Positions 44,848 to 53,474 of a stretch of 64,000 bases of DNA are shown here, in pieces. The DNA comes from Aquipluma nitroreducens (GTDB lineage Bacteria > Bacteroidota > Bacteroidia > Bacteroidales > Prolixibacteraceae). Every line of letters begins with the position of its first letter. Position 1 is the first letter of the stretch. The notes beneath the pieces were generated by a model. That model was not told the DNA's origin and ran no database searches. It was given only the letters and a program-made list of their open reading frames with translations. The stretch covers positions 3,053,001 through 3,117,000 of the forward strand of contig NZ_AP018694.1 of NCBI RefSeq assembly GCF_009689585.1, in the 5' to 3' direction. Made by a program: the position numbers and the translations under genes.

Positions 44848-45810
44848 ATGAGTATAGCAAAATCGCAAAAAGGGTTTGATTGGTTTCTGGTCGTAATTGT
44901 AAATTTTTTATGGGCCACGCAGGTTCCTGTTATCCGGTTTATTGGCGACAGTCTTGGTCCGGTGTCAGTTGCGTTTATTCCAACGGTTTTAAGCACAATT
45001 TTGCTTATTCCGTTTTTGTGGATAGTAAATAAAAAGCAGAACAGAACTTTTCGTTGGCGTTGGAAGGATGTCAAATACTTCATTTTTCCGGGTTTTATTG
45101 GAATATTCATGATGCAGTTCGCATTTACCTTTGGGTCACAACATACATTGGCCGCAAATGCAGGTATAATTACATTAACCATTCCGGTTATAGTTGCCAT
45201 TTTTTCTTCGTTTATGCTGAAAGAAAAACTGAATGTTGTTCGGATAATCAGCTTTGTACTGGCCATAGGAGGGGTACTTCTAACCTCAATGTCTGATGTT
45301 TCGGGAGCTAATTTTAAAGAAGGTGAATTTACAATGGGCAACCTTGTTTTCCTTTTTGCCTGTTTCTGCTGTGGTTACTACAATACTTACATGAAAAAAC
45401 TTATTGATCGGGGATATACTGAATTTGAGATACTGGTTTATTGCTCTTTGGCAGGAAGTATTTTCAGTCTTCCGTTATTGATCTGGGTTGAACCATTCCA
45501 TTTTGATACATTCCTTCAGGCAGGGAGCAAAGCAATATGGGGAATACTCGAATTAACCATTTTCGTATATGCGGTTTCGTGGTTGTTATTCTTGTATGTA
45601 TTAAAAAGAATGGACGTTACTCAAGCGATTTTGGGCAATTATTTAATGCCATTTTTTATCGCTCTATTAGGTATCTTTTTATTGAATGAAAGCATTACAC
45701 CATTGATGATTGTTGGTGGAGCTATTATTCTGATAAGTACACTTTTAGTAACGGTTTATGAAAATAAATTGCTGGGATTATTAAAAAGAGAAAAGGTCAA
45801 AATAATATAA
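44848..45810 (+). CDS. EamA-family (DMT) inner-membrane transporter
   Basis: A 320-aa protein with about ten transmembrane helices in two EamA halves (start FDWFLVVIVNFLWATQVPVI; end MIVGGAIILISTLLVTVYEN). It lies in the tight operon of sugar-catabolism genes, so uptake or efflux of the monomer handled by the SDR and the enolase-family enzyme is plausible. The substrate is not determinable from sequence. Confidence 0.88.
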   Translation: MSIAKSQKGFDWFLVVIVNFLWATQVPVIRFIGDSLGPVSVAFIPTVLSTILLIPFLWIVNKKQNRTFRWRWKDVKYFIFPGFIGIFMMQFAFTFGSQHTLAANAGIITLTIPVIVAIFSSFMLKEKLNVVRIISFVLAIGGVLLTSMSDVSGANFKEGEFTMGNLVFLFACFCCGYYNTYMKKLIDRGYTEFEILVYCSLAGSIFSLPLLIWVEPFHFDTFLQAGSKAIWGILELTIFVYAVSWLLFLYVLKRMDVTQAILGNYLMPFFIALLGIFLLNESITPLMIVGGAIILISTLLVTVYENKLLGLLKREKVKII

Positions 45811-45820
45811 ATTCAAAAAG

Positions 45821-46939
45821 ATGAAAATTACGAACGTTAAAGCCATCATGTTGAAGTTGCCGAAAATATCTTCGGCAGCCGATGGCACACAGGATGATTT
45901 ATTAATTGTGGTTGAAACCGACGAAGGGATTGTTGGTTACGGAGAGGTGGATACTGCGCCTTATGTGGGTAAAGCTATCGTTGATGCGTATATGTCGCAT
46001 GGCACATGCTACGGTTTGCGCGAGGTGGTTGTTGGGATGGATCCTTTCGATTACGAGCAAATTTGGAACGACATGTGGGATAAAACCTACTATTATGGTC
46101 GTTTTGGTCCTGTTATGCACGTTATGAGTGGCATCGACATGGCTATCTGGGACATTATGGGAAAAGCCACAGGTAAGCCTGTTCATAAATTACTTGGTGG
46201 AAGCTACACAACAAAAGTGCGTCCTTATGCCAGTGCATTGATGCCAGATGATCACGACGGAGTAAAGGCTTTGGTTGAAAAACATCGTGCAGAAGGTTTT
46301 ACTGCGATTAAATTAGGCTGGGGACCACTGGGCTACGAAGTGAACTTTGATGTGGAGTTGGTGAAAACAGCCCGTAAAGCTGCCGGAGACGAAATGGAGA
46401 TCATGATCGACATAGGAAAACGTTACCGTTTACGCGAAGCAATGTATGCAGCCAAAGCCATGGAACAGCAAAATATTTATTGGTTGGAAGAACCGCTTCC
46501 TGCTGAAGATTTGGAAGGCTACCGTCGTCTTACCGAGCAGTCGCCTGTTCGTATAGCAACCGGAGAAGAAGAAAGTGGACGAAGAGCATTTAAACGCTTA
46601 ATCGAAGAAACCGGCATCGATGTGGTTCAGCCTGATATGTCGCGTTGCGGTGGTTTAACCGAAGCTAAAAAAATTGCACAAATAGCTGCCGATGCGAATA
46701 TTCTGTGTATTCCTCATGCCTTTAAGTCTGGTGTTTTAGTTGCAGCGTCAATACATTTAATAGCTTCAATTCAACATGCACCATTCCTCGAGTTTTCGGT
46801 AACAGAATCGGGTATCCGCAAAGAAATTTTGGCCAATCCTTTTATACAAAAAGATGGATTTGTTGACGTTCCAACAGCTCCGGGTTTGGGTATTGAAATC
46901 AATCCTGATGTAATTAAAAAATACGGTATTACATACTAA
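45821..46939 (+). CDS. Enolase-superfamily enzyme, mandelate racemase/muconate lactonizing type
   Basis: A 372-aa protein with an N-terminal capping domain and a modified (beta/alpha)7 barrel. Key residues are visible: Lys of AIKLGWG (about 166), metal-binding acids at MIDIGKR, WLEEPLP and ATGEEESG, and the His of IPHAFKSG. Such enzymes dehydrate acid sugars or isomerise lactones; close relatives with the KLGWGP motif include sugar-acid dehydratases. With the SDR and the RraA-like aldolase gene it suggests the route sugar, lactone or acid, keto-deoxy acid, cleavage (inference). Confidence 0.88.
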   Translation: MKITNVKAIMLKLPKISSAADGTQDDLLIVVETDEGIVGYGEVDTAPYVGKAIVDAYMSHGTCYGLREVVVGMDPFDYEQIWNDMWDKTYYYGRFGPVMHVMSGIDMAIWDIMGKATGKPVHKLLGGSYTTKVRPYASALMPDDHDGVKALVEKHRAEGFTAIKLGWGPLGYEVNFDVELVKTARKAAGDEMEIMIDIGKRYRLREAMYAAKAMEQQNIYWLEEPLPAEDLEGYRRLTEQSPVRIATGEEESGRRAFKRLIEETGIDVVQPDMSRCGGLTEAKKIAQIAADANILCIPHAFKSGVLVAASIHLIASIQHAPFLEFSVTESGIRKEILANPFIQKDGFVDVPTAPGLGIEINPDVIKKYGITY

Positions 46940-46949
46940 AAGATCAATC

Positions 46950-48095
46950 ATGGCGGTAAATCAATCAACTCGCATTGAACGATTGAAGCTTATACAGAAA
47001 GCATCATTTATTGATGCTTTCTTGTTTACTTCTTCGTCAACAATAACTTGTTTAAGTGGTCATTTTTTCAATTTCGAAATAGGCCCAAACCCTTTCCAGC
47101 TAATTCCTGCGGCATTGTTGATGGCTCAGGGACACCCGTCAAGCCTTGTTTTGGCCGATAATGAAGCGTACGAACCTTGTGGGATTGGGGCAGGTATCAG
47201 CATAAAAAAATACGCAAGCTATCAGTATAAAAATCCTCTTGATTATACCGCGAAGTTTGTGCTTAAATTACAGGAAGCACTAAAGGAGCTTGATTTATCG
47301 CAAGCACGTATCGGTATTGAACAGGACTCACTACCTTATGTGGCTTCTCAAGCTATATTAGCAGTATATCCCAATGTTGTTTTTGTTGATGTAAGTGAAG
47401 AAGTTGTCTGTTTAAAAGCCGTAAAAGACGCCGATGAAATTGACCAAATCAGAAAAGCCACAGTTTTGTGCGATATTGGTCAAGCAGCCGTTTTGAAACA
47501 TGCGAAGGTTGGTATGACTGAATTGGAGCTTTTTAGTTTGATTCGTACCGAAATGGAAGCAACGGTAGGCACACGCGTTCCTATTATGCTCGATCTGGTT
47601 AGTGGAGCCAGAACGGAAGAAGGTGGAGGAGTTCCATCCAATAACATTATTAAAGAAGGCGATTTGGTATTAAGCGATCTTACGCCCTGCCTGAATGGCT
47701 ACTGGGGCGATACCTGTAATACGATTATTGTTGGAAAGCCGAGTGCAGAACAGAGTAAACATTTTCAGTTAATTGAAAGCGCACTTCAGGCTGCCATCGA
47801 TTTTATTAAACCCGGTGTAAAAGCCAACGAAGTAGATCAATTGTTGCGTAAAATGCTTTCATCTGTTGGTGAATACGGTCATCACAGTGGGCATGGTGTG
47901 GGTACTAAGAACCACGAAGAACCACGAATTGTACCATACAATGAAATGGTAATAAAAGAGAACATGGTAATTGCGTTAGAACCCGCTATTTATTCCAATG
48001 GATACGGTATTCGCTTAGAACATTTAATTTTAGTGACCCAAACTGGTTGCGAAACCATTTCAAAATTTAAACATTGCTTCGAACAAAAATCATAA
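46950..48095 (+). CDS. M24-family metallopeptidase (Xaa-Pro aminopeptidase type)
   Basis: A 381-aa protein with a creatinase-like N-terminal domain and the pita-bread catalytic domain. Metal ligands can be placed: Asp in LSDLTP and WGDTCNT, His in HSGHGVG, Glu in KNHEEPRIV and in ALEPAIYS. It starts 10 bp after the enolase-family gene, in one operon with sugar-catabolism genes, which is unusual for a general peptidase. Some M24-fold proteins act on non-peptide substrates such as creatine, so a peptidase role is not certain. Confidence 0.85.
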   Translation: MAVNQSTRIERLKLIQKASFIDAFLFTSSSTITCLSGHFFNFEIGPNPFQLIPAALLMAQGHPSSLVLADNEAYEPCGIGAGISIKKYASYQYKNPLDYTAKFVLKLQEALKELDLSQARIGIEQDSLPYVASQAILAVYPNVVFVDVSEEVVCLKAVKDADEIDQIRKATVLCDIGQAAVLKHAKVGMTELELFSLIRTEMEATVGTRVPIMLDLVSGARTEEGGGVPSNNIIKEGDLVLSDLTPCLNGYWGDTCNTIIVGKPSAEQSKHFQLIESALQAAIDFIKPGVKANEVDQLLRKMLSSVGEYGHHSGHGVGTKNHEEPRIVPYNEMVIKENMVIALEPAIYSNGYGIRLEHLILVTQTGCETISKFKHCFEQKS

Positions 48096-48115
48096 GCATA
48101 TAATTCCTCGTCTTT

Positions 48116-49120
48116 ATGAAAAGATTACTTCTTGTTATCATGATGTTGAGCTTTGGTAATTTTACCAAAGTTGGCGCTCAAGGCAGTCTTGCTATAGGAA
48201 ATAATAAATTGACCTTTCAGGAACATGTTATTTTTAAAGGCTGGAAGAATTGCGTTAAGTTGAGTAACGGAAGTGTTGAATTGATTGTTACAACCGATGT
48301 TGGTCCGAGAATTATCAGGTTTGGTTTTGTTGACGGCCCAAATATATTTTATGTTTCCCCGACCGATAAAGGTAAAACAGGTGGCACTGACTGGCATTTG
48401 TACGGAGGACACCGTTTTTGGCATTCACCGGAAGTAGCGCCGCGAACTTATTCGCCAGATAATAGTCCGGTAAACTACACTTGGGATGGCACAACGCTAA
48501 AATTAATACAGGATGTAGAACCGCTTACATCAATTGTAAAAGAGATTGAAATTACCTTAAAGGCGGATAAAGATGAAGTAAAAGTAATGCATCGCATGAT
48601 AAATAAAAGTTGCTGGAATGTAGAGCTTGCGCCATGGTCGATTTCGGCCTGTGCTGCAGGTGGTCGGGCAATTGTGCCACAGGAGCCTTACATCGATCCG
48701 GCTGATTATCTTTTGCCTATTCGCCCGATTGTTCTGTGGGCATACACTAAAATGACTGATCCACGTTACACCTGGGGCGACAAATATATTCAGGCAAAAC
48801 AAGATTCACTTATCAAAAGCGAAACGAAAATCGGAGTGTTGAATAAACAAAAATGGGTCGCTTTTTATCTGAATAAAACCTTATTTGTAAAGACATTCGG
48901 ATACGACCCTAATGCATTATACCCTGATTACGGATGCAATAACGAGATTTATATCAATGGTGATTTTCTGGAAGTTGAATCGCTTGGTCCGCTTTCCAAA
49001 ATACTTCCACAAGGTATAATTGAGCATACTGAATATTGGTCTTTGCATAAAGTCCTTCTTCAGGAAGAAGACGATTCAATCGAAAAGAATGTATTGCCTC
49101 TTGTAAAGTGGAATAAATAA
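48116..49120 (+). CDS. Secreted DUF4380-like protein (aldose-epimerase-like fold)
   Basis: A 334-aa protein with a signal peptide (cleavage near VGAQG). The beta-sandwich-type sequence (VELIVTTDVGPRIIRFGF, YGGHRFWHSPE, VLWAYTKMTDPRYTWGDKYI) fits the DUF4380 group, related to galactose-mutarotase folds. Function is unknown; carbohydrate binding or mutarotation is likely. It is the last gene of the operon and is the only secreted product in it. Confidence 0.7.
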   Translation: MKRLLLVIMMLSFGNFTKVGAQGSLAIGNNKLTFQEHVIFKGWKNCVKLSNGSVELIVTTDVGPRIIRFGFVDGPNIFYVSPTDKGKTGGTDWHLYGGHRFWHSPEVAPRTYSPDNSPVNYTWDGTTLKLIQDVEPLTSIVKEIEITLKADKDEVKVMHRMINKSCWNVELAPWSISACAAGGRAIVPQEPYIDPADYLLPIRPIVLWAYTKMTDPRYTWGDKYIQAKQDSLIKSETKIGVLNKQKWVAFYLNKTLFVKTFGYDPNALYPDYGCNNEIYINGDFLEVESLGPLSKILPQGIIEHTEYWSLHKVLLQEEDDSIEKNVLPLVKWNK

Positions 49121-49334
49121 ACTAAAATTTTAGTTTAAAATTACACAAAGGTTGAACAATGTAGAAGATAATAAAGAGTTAATGAGGCCAATAACAACTA
49201 AAAAAGTTGCCTTTTAAAAAGATGGTTATAGGCAACTCTTATTTTGGCATTATGAAAATTAAAATCTTTCTCATTTCTATTTTTTGCATATTTGTTCTTC
49301 GGTGTTTTTACAGAAAACAACAAATAATAAATAG
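49121..49334. other. Intergenic stretch before a hairpin element
   Basis: AT-rich and without a gene. A short frame near 49252 starts like a signal peptide (MKIKIFLISIFCIFVLR) and then stops, so it is probably chance or a relic. Confidence 0.4.
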
Positions 49335-49398
49335 GACTTCATGTGGCACGTAGTGCCTAGCATGAAGTCTGGGTTGCACTACATCCCAGGCGACTACC
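49335..49398 (+). repeat. Strong imperfect palindrome, REP- or IS200-end-like
   Basis: GACTTCATG (49335-49343) pairs perfectly with CATGAAGTC (49361-49369), and inside it GGCAC pairs with GTGCC around GTA. Immediately after, GGG and CCC flank TTGCACTACAT, followed by GGCGACTACC. Such nested hairpins followed by a short conserved tail resemble REP sequences or ends of IS200/IS605 elements. No transposase of that type lies nearby. Confidence 0.5.
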
Positions 49399-49639
49399 TA
49401 ATTTTTTCTATGTATTTATTAAGGGTTTTTGGTTTATCCGGATTGGCTGAGTTCGCCATTATTGGTTGGAATGAGTAGATTATTTCTTGAGTTCCCAACT
49501 ACCAAGCAGGGTAAATGCTCCAACAGGCATTTGATTTTTATGATTTTACGCCCATTTACCAGATATTGGGCAATACAATTCTATTCCTGCGTTTATATAG
49601 GTTACTAATGTCTGAAAAATCAAATAGTTAACTGGACTG

Positions 49640-49812
49640 TTTTGTAAAGCACATTACCCGGTGAGCGAATCCTGGGCAGCAGTTCAACGAAGTCTGTATA
49701 CAAGATCGAGATTCCAGATTACACTGATATTGAAATATCTCCTATCCCATATGTCAAACCTTTAAGTTCCAGAAAGCTGGCAAAATACATTGGTGTCAGT
49801 CTTAAAGTATAA
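49640..49812 (+). pseudogene. 3' remnant of an unidentified gene
   Basis: An open frame from about 49655 to the TAA at 49810-49812 translates to a plausible protein end: GERILGSSSTKSVYKIEIPD, then YTDIEISPIPYVKPL and KLAKYIGVSLKV. It has no start, and the frame is closed upstream. The IS1380-family element begins 44 bp later. Confidence 0.4.
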
Positions 49813-49909
49813 ATGACACGGACGAAAGAAACTACATGGAAACGCTTTTGGATAATCCCAAATTACGCGATAGGAATTTCTAATGCGTAGCATTAGGTAT
49901 ATTTGAAGT

Positions 49910-51020
49910 ATGGAATTCGATATAAGCTATACCAATCAAGCGATTACGCCTTGGGGCGGAATGGCGTTTTTGCGCCAAATGTTGGACAAAATAGGGTTCA
50001 AATCGCAAGTTGAAAACTGCATTGATTTGCCGAAACCGGGATCAAACAGGGGTTATTCGCCAGTATCTATCATTGAATCATTTTTAGTGAGTATTTGGTG
50101 CGGGGCAAACCGGTTTATGCACACTGAAGTTACTCGCCATGATGAAGCATTAAAGAAAATCTTTGGTTGGAAACAATCTCCGGCGCAGGACGTTTACAAA
50201 CGATATTTTGCCAAATTCACACAAGCGACCAACCAACGGGTAAGCGACCATTTTTATTCCTGGATATTCAATTCGGTACAGTTTGATAATTATACCCTTG
50301 ATTGTGATTCATCGGTATTGACCCGCTACGGGGAACAGCAAGGAGCCAAACGTGGTTACAACCCGCACAAACCGGGCAGGGCATCTCACAATCCCATTAT
50401 TGCCTTTGTTTCGGATGTTAAGCTGGTGGCAAACCTCTGGCTTAGAAGTGGCAATACCGGATCTGCCGAGGAGTTTATCCCTTTCTTAGAAGATACCTTT
50501 ACCAAGTTGCAAGGCAAAAACATTAGTCTGTTACGCCTTGACAGTGGATTCTTCGGGAAAGATGTGTTTAATTATCTGGAAGAAAAAGAGAAGCCAATCA
50601 ATTATATAGTTGCCGCACGTTTCTATGAACCAATCCAACGTATTATTGCAGGAAATCAGGTTTGGACAATACTGGATGAAGGCATCGTAATCAGCGAATT
50701 GCAATATAAAGGGCAGTTGTAGGACAAACCGCGCAGAATGGTCGTGGTCAGGCAAAAGATAGAAAAACGACCCAAAGCAGCAGGAAAAATGCTGAAGCTT
50801 TTTCAGGATGAGGATTATTACCGACAGTACCGATATTCAGCCTATATTACCAACCTGACAATGTCTGCTTCCGATGTTTGGCGGCTTTACCGTGGACGTG
50901 GCGATGCTGAAAACCGGATCAAAGAACTCAAATACGACTTTGGTTTTGATAGCTTTAACATGCAATCGTTTTTCGGAACCGAAGCGGCTTTAATTTTTGC
51001 CATGCTTGCCTATAACCTAA
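49910..51020 (+). pseudogene. IS1380-family transposase, 5' part, with internal TAG
   Basis: Frames 49910-50722 and 50738 onward are in the same register and are separated by one TAG codon (50720-50722) before DKPRRMVVVRQ; a TGG codon would restore the protein. DDE-transposase blocks are visible: YTLDCDSSVLTRYG, LLRLDSGFFGKDVF, and RGDAENRIKELKYDFGFDSF with the catalytic Glu. The true reading is cut at AYNL (51019), exactly where the CTAA duplication starts; the codons after this belong to the inserted DNA. Confidence 0.85.
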
Positions 51021-52608
51021 CCTGGACGAGCCAGAACCAAACAGGAAAAACGCGTAACTTTACTGAATGGAACTATTAACAGAAACATACAAAAGAGAGA
51101 TATCCTGCGTACTTTTATGTTTCGACAGGTTAATTCTCAGTGGCACAATGCCAGAAATATCATACAGTCAGGGGATGACAAAGTATATGTACGAAAAAGG
51201 GATCAAAATATTTGACTATCCCAGATTTGCCGAGCCATTTAAGGAAACCATCCGGGCAAATGCTGAACGTATAGCCAAAGAGAACGGTGCTGAAATAGAG
51301 TTCATCCGTAAAGCTGGTGTCAGAAAAGAATCAATCATTTCAGAAAAGATAGAAAAGCGGGGCAATCATCCCGGCATTGTCCATATCATCTCGGCCATGG
51401 AGGCATGCACTACATATAAACCCTGGCACAACAAAACCACGGGGAAAACATTTTTAAAACCGGATACCAGCAAATGTTTGCATTACTATTTCTATTTCAT
51501 TGACGAGCAGGTTGGTCTGGGCTATGTTCGCGTGCCTACCTGGTGCCCATTTCGTTTGCAGGTTTACGTGAACGGCCACAATTTGCTGGCTTCGGAAATG
51601 GGAAAGGCTGGAATTAAATATACCATGATGGACAATGCTTTTGACAGTCTGGAAGATGTAGGTAAAGCGCAAGAACTTTCGGACAATATCAGTATTGAAA
51701 AACTTCACCGCAAGTTAGATGAGTTTGCATGGCAGTTCTGTCCGGTATATAAAGACCTTAACCTCAGATATCATTGGAGTGTGATGCAAGTTGAATATGC
51801 CACCGACATTGTGTTTAAAAAACAGGAAAGTTTACAGAGAATATACAGTGAACTTGTGGCAACGGCCATACACACGGTTAAACCTGAAAACATCGCCACT
51901 TTTTTGGGACACAAACTTGACCCCCGATATGAAGGAGAAGTTGGCAACAATTACAATGTACGCATCAAAGGCAGCCGAATAAAACATACCATGGGATCGG
52001 TGTCCATAAAAATGTACGACAAGTTCAGTAAAATATTGCGAATAGAAACAACATCAAACGATATCAGTTTTTTCAAACACTTCCGGGAGGTAGTACACCG
52101 CGACGGGACAACGTCACACGAAATGGCTCCACTGAAAAAAAACATCTACAGCCTTTCCTTTCTGACAGACAACCTGAAAGCTTCAAATAGAAGATATTTG
52201 GAATTTATCTCGGCTTTCGACAACAAAGAAGTTGGCAGAAAAGGCTTGAGGATGTCACTTCATCAAAAAGTGAAAACAATCGGAACTACAAAGGGTTTAA
52301 CTTTTTCAGTATCGAGGATTTACTGGTTTTAACAGCCATCGTTCGTGGTGAGTTTAATATCAATGGGTTTAGAAACAAAAACATGCAAAAGCTACTTGGC
52401 TTCAATGGTGGAAAAATAAGCAGGTTGATTAAACGATTGAGGGTACACGGACTAATAAAAAAGGCTGCCGATTCATACAAATATTACCTCACCAAAATCG
52501 GAAAAGAAACCATCATCATGGCCCAGAAAATCAAAGAGCTGGTGCTGGTTCCAGCATATTGCTATTGAATATTATGCCAAAAAATACATCAATTTAAAAG
52601 ATAAGGTA
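51021..52608 (+). mobile_element. 1,588-bp insertion with one unrecognised gene, flanked by CTAA duplications
   Basis: CTAA occurs at 51017-51020 and again at 52609-52612. Removing one copy together with 51021-52608 restores the IS1380 transposase frame exactly (AYNL-MALFRQF). The left end is CCTGGACGAGCC and the right end AAAAGATAAGGTA; there are no terminal inverted repeats that I can see. The single gene inside is not a recognised transposase. This is direct evidence that the segment moved as a unit. Confidence 0.8.
51067..52568 (+). pseudogene. Unrecognised conserved-looking protein with C-terminal winged helix, frameshifted
   Basis: The first frame (51067-52332, 421 codons) gives a long well-structured protein: CFDRLILSGTMPEISYSQGM, IFDYPRFAEPFKETIRANAE, CLHYYFYFIDEQVGLGYVRV, ENIATFLGHKLDPRYEGEVG, IKMYDKFSKILRIETTSNDI. 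Near 52295 the sense frame shifts; the continuation reads DLLVLTAIVRGEFNINGFRN and ends with a MarR-like winged helix (GGKISRLIKRLRVHGLIKKA) at the TGA 52566-52568. The intact protein would be about 500 aa. I recall similar proteins being annotated as hypothetical in diverse bacteria, but I cannot name a family or an enzymatic motif (no clear DDE, HUH or Ser/Tyr recombinase signature). Confidence 0.65.
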
Positions 52609-52611
52609 CTA

Positions 52612-52827
52612 ATGGCCTTGTTTAGGCAGTTCCTGCTCAATTCGAAAGTTCAGCACACCCTATCAACATTGAGGTACAAGACTTTTGCAATTGGTGCCTA
52701 TTTCCAGAAAATCAACAACGAATACACCCTAAAGTTGAGCCTGAACATGAAACGAAGGGAATGGTTTGCCGGGTTGTGGAACCATTCAAATCAGGTCAAC
52801 CTGCCTTTTAATTTTTCTAATGCGTAA
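52612..52827 (+). pseudogene. IS1380-family transposase, 3' part
   Basis: MALFRQFLLNSKVQHTLSTL, then RYKTFAIGAYFQKINNEYTL and LKLSLNMKRREWFAGLW, the standard C-terminus of IS1380 transposases. It is in register with the 5' part once the insertion and one CTAA are removed. Confidence 0.9.
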
Positions 52828-52834
52828 TTTGGGA

Positions 52835-53074
52835 TAAATGGATAAGGGTCGCGCGAGTCTCCAAGGTTTATCTTTAAACTTGTTTTAGATGTTTCAATTC
52901 ACATATTTCCTGAGAAGCCGGTAACAAGTTTATATTATGACACAATATGGGAAAAGTATTTAACCCAAGTGATTTATTGGAGTGATCCTTCGGTGTAGTT
53001 TATTCCACCAAGTTTGTGCTTTTTGTGATTTAGAGATTGGCTATTCAAAACTGTCTAACACATCTTCCTTAAAA
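52835..53074. other. Intergenic stretch upstream of the attachment repeat
   Basis: No gene. The part from about 52984 resembles the DNA at 18892-18978 (GATTTAGAGATTGGCTATTC here, GATTTAGAAATTGGCTATTT there), so homology between these loci extends about 90 bp left of the palindrome. Confidence 0.5.
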
Positions 53075-53090
53075 TTGTCAACATTGACAA
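53075..53090 (+). repeat. 16-bp palindrome, copy 4
   Basis: TTGTCAACATTGACAA, a perfect 7-2-7 inverted repeat, followed by AATTTAAAGGAACATAC. Start of the left attachment repeat. Confidence 0.85.
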
Positions 53091-53211
53091 AATTTAAAGG
53101 AACATACTGGAGTGCCCTTTTTGTGCTCAAAAATGCTATAAAATGCTATATTTTGCGCACTCATATATTTTTAAATCACTAATAATCAATATGATATAAA
53201 TATGTCTTTCT

Positions 53212-53255
53212 CCCTGGCAGTCAAAAGGTCATCGGTTCGATTCCGATATTCTCCA
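53212..53255 (+). tRNA. 3' half of a tRNA gene (fragment, att core), left copy
   Basis: ATCGG-TTCGATT-CCGAT forms a T-arm, followed by ATTCTCC as the 3' acceptor strand and A as discriminator. The stretch before it can be read as an anticodon loop, CTGGCAG, with anticodon GGC, but this is uncertain. The matching 5' acceptor (GGAGAAT) and D-arm are absent, so it is a fragment such as integration into a tRNA gene leaves behind. Confidence 0.7.
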
Positions 53256-53267
53256 CTTTGAAAATCA

Positions 53268-53298
53268 AGACTTTACAGCAATGTAAGGTCTTTTTTAT
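53268..53298 (+). terminator. Rho-independent terminator after the tRNA fragment
   Basis: AGACTTTACA pairs with TGTAAGGTCT (one G-T) around GCAA-type loop and is followed by a run of T. A matching hairpin follows the right copy (63583-63612). Confidence 0.75.
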
Positions 53299-53302
53299 TT
53301 TC

Positions 53303-53336
53303 TGGAGTGCCCATCTGGAGTGCCCTTCGAGTGCCC
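53303..53336 (+). repeat. Cluster of GAGTGCCC direct repeats (possible integrase arm sites)
   Basis: TGGAGTGCCC at 53303 and 53316 and GAGTGCCC at 53329; a further TGGAGTGCCC is at 53108, and others lie in the right copy. Short direct repeats beside an att core are typical arm-binding sites of tyrosine integrases; this is inference. Confidence 0.5.
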
Positions 53337-53474
53337 TTTCAGATTTTTTGAGTGTAATTCTTAATGATTTCATGTATTGTTTGTAAGCATTCGGTAAACT
53401 CCGTTATATTTTCTTAGAAAACCAGCAACCCACTTTCAGAGGTTCTCTAAAATGTTCGGAGAACTTTGAGAGGC

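Larger units (their letters stand above)
49856..52834 (+). mobile_element. IS1380-family insertion sequence, interrupted by a 1.6-kb insertion
   Basis: The ends are inverted repeats: TCCCAAATTACGCGATAGGA at the left and, read inward from the right, TCCCAAATTACGCATTAGAA. Between them lies an IS1380-type transposase gene in two blocks (49910-51020 and 52612-52827) separated by foreign DNA at 51021-52608. Without the insertion the element would be about 1.39 kb. I could not fix a target-site duplication. The gene also has a TAG stop at 50720, so the element is dead. Confidence 0.85.
53075..53382 (+). repeat. Attachment-type direct repeat, left copy
   Basis: This region recurs at 63390-63690. 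In order it holds palindrome copy 4 (53075-53090), GAGTGCCC motifs, a tRNA 3' half, a terminator hairpin and three more GAGTGCCC copies. An IS66 element inserted at 53383 interrupts the end of the repeat, which resumes at 56042. Layout matches the att region of an integrative element. Confidence 0.8.

Noticed and set aside
49852-52840. Target-site duplication of the IS1380-family element
   Set aside because: Candidate flanks (TTGGA and ATGGA) do not match exactly and depend on where the inverted repeat is taken to end.
53212-53255. A complete tRNA gene
   Set aside because: There is no 5' acceptor strand or D-arm upstream in either copy; only the 3' half is present.
53303-53336. CRISPR-like array of GAGTGCCC repeats
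   Set aside because: Repeats are only 8-10 bp with irregular short spacing and no cas genes; they fit integrase arm sites better.
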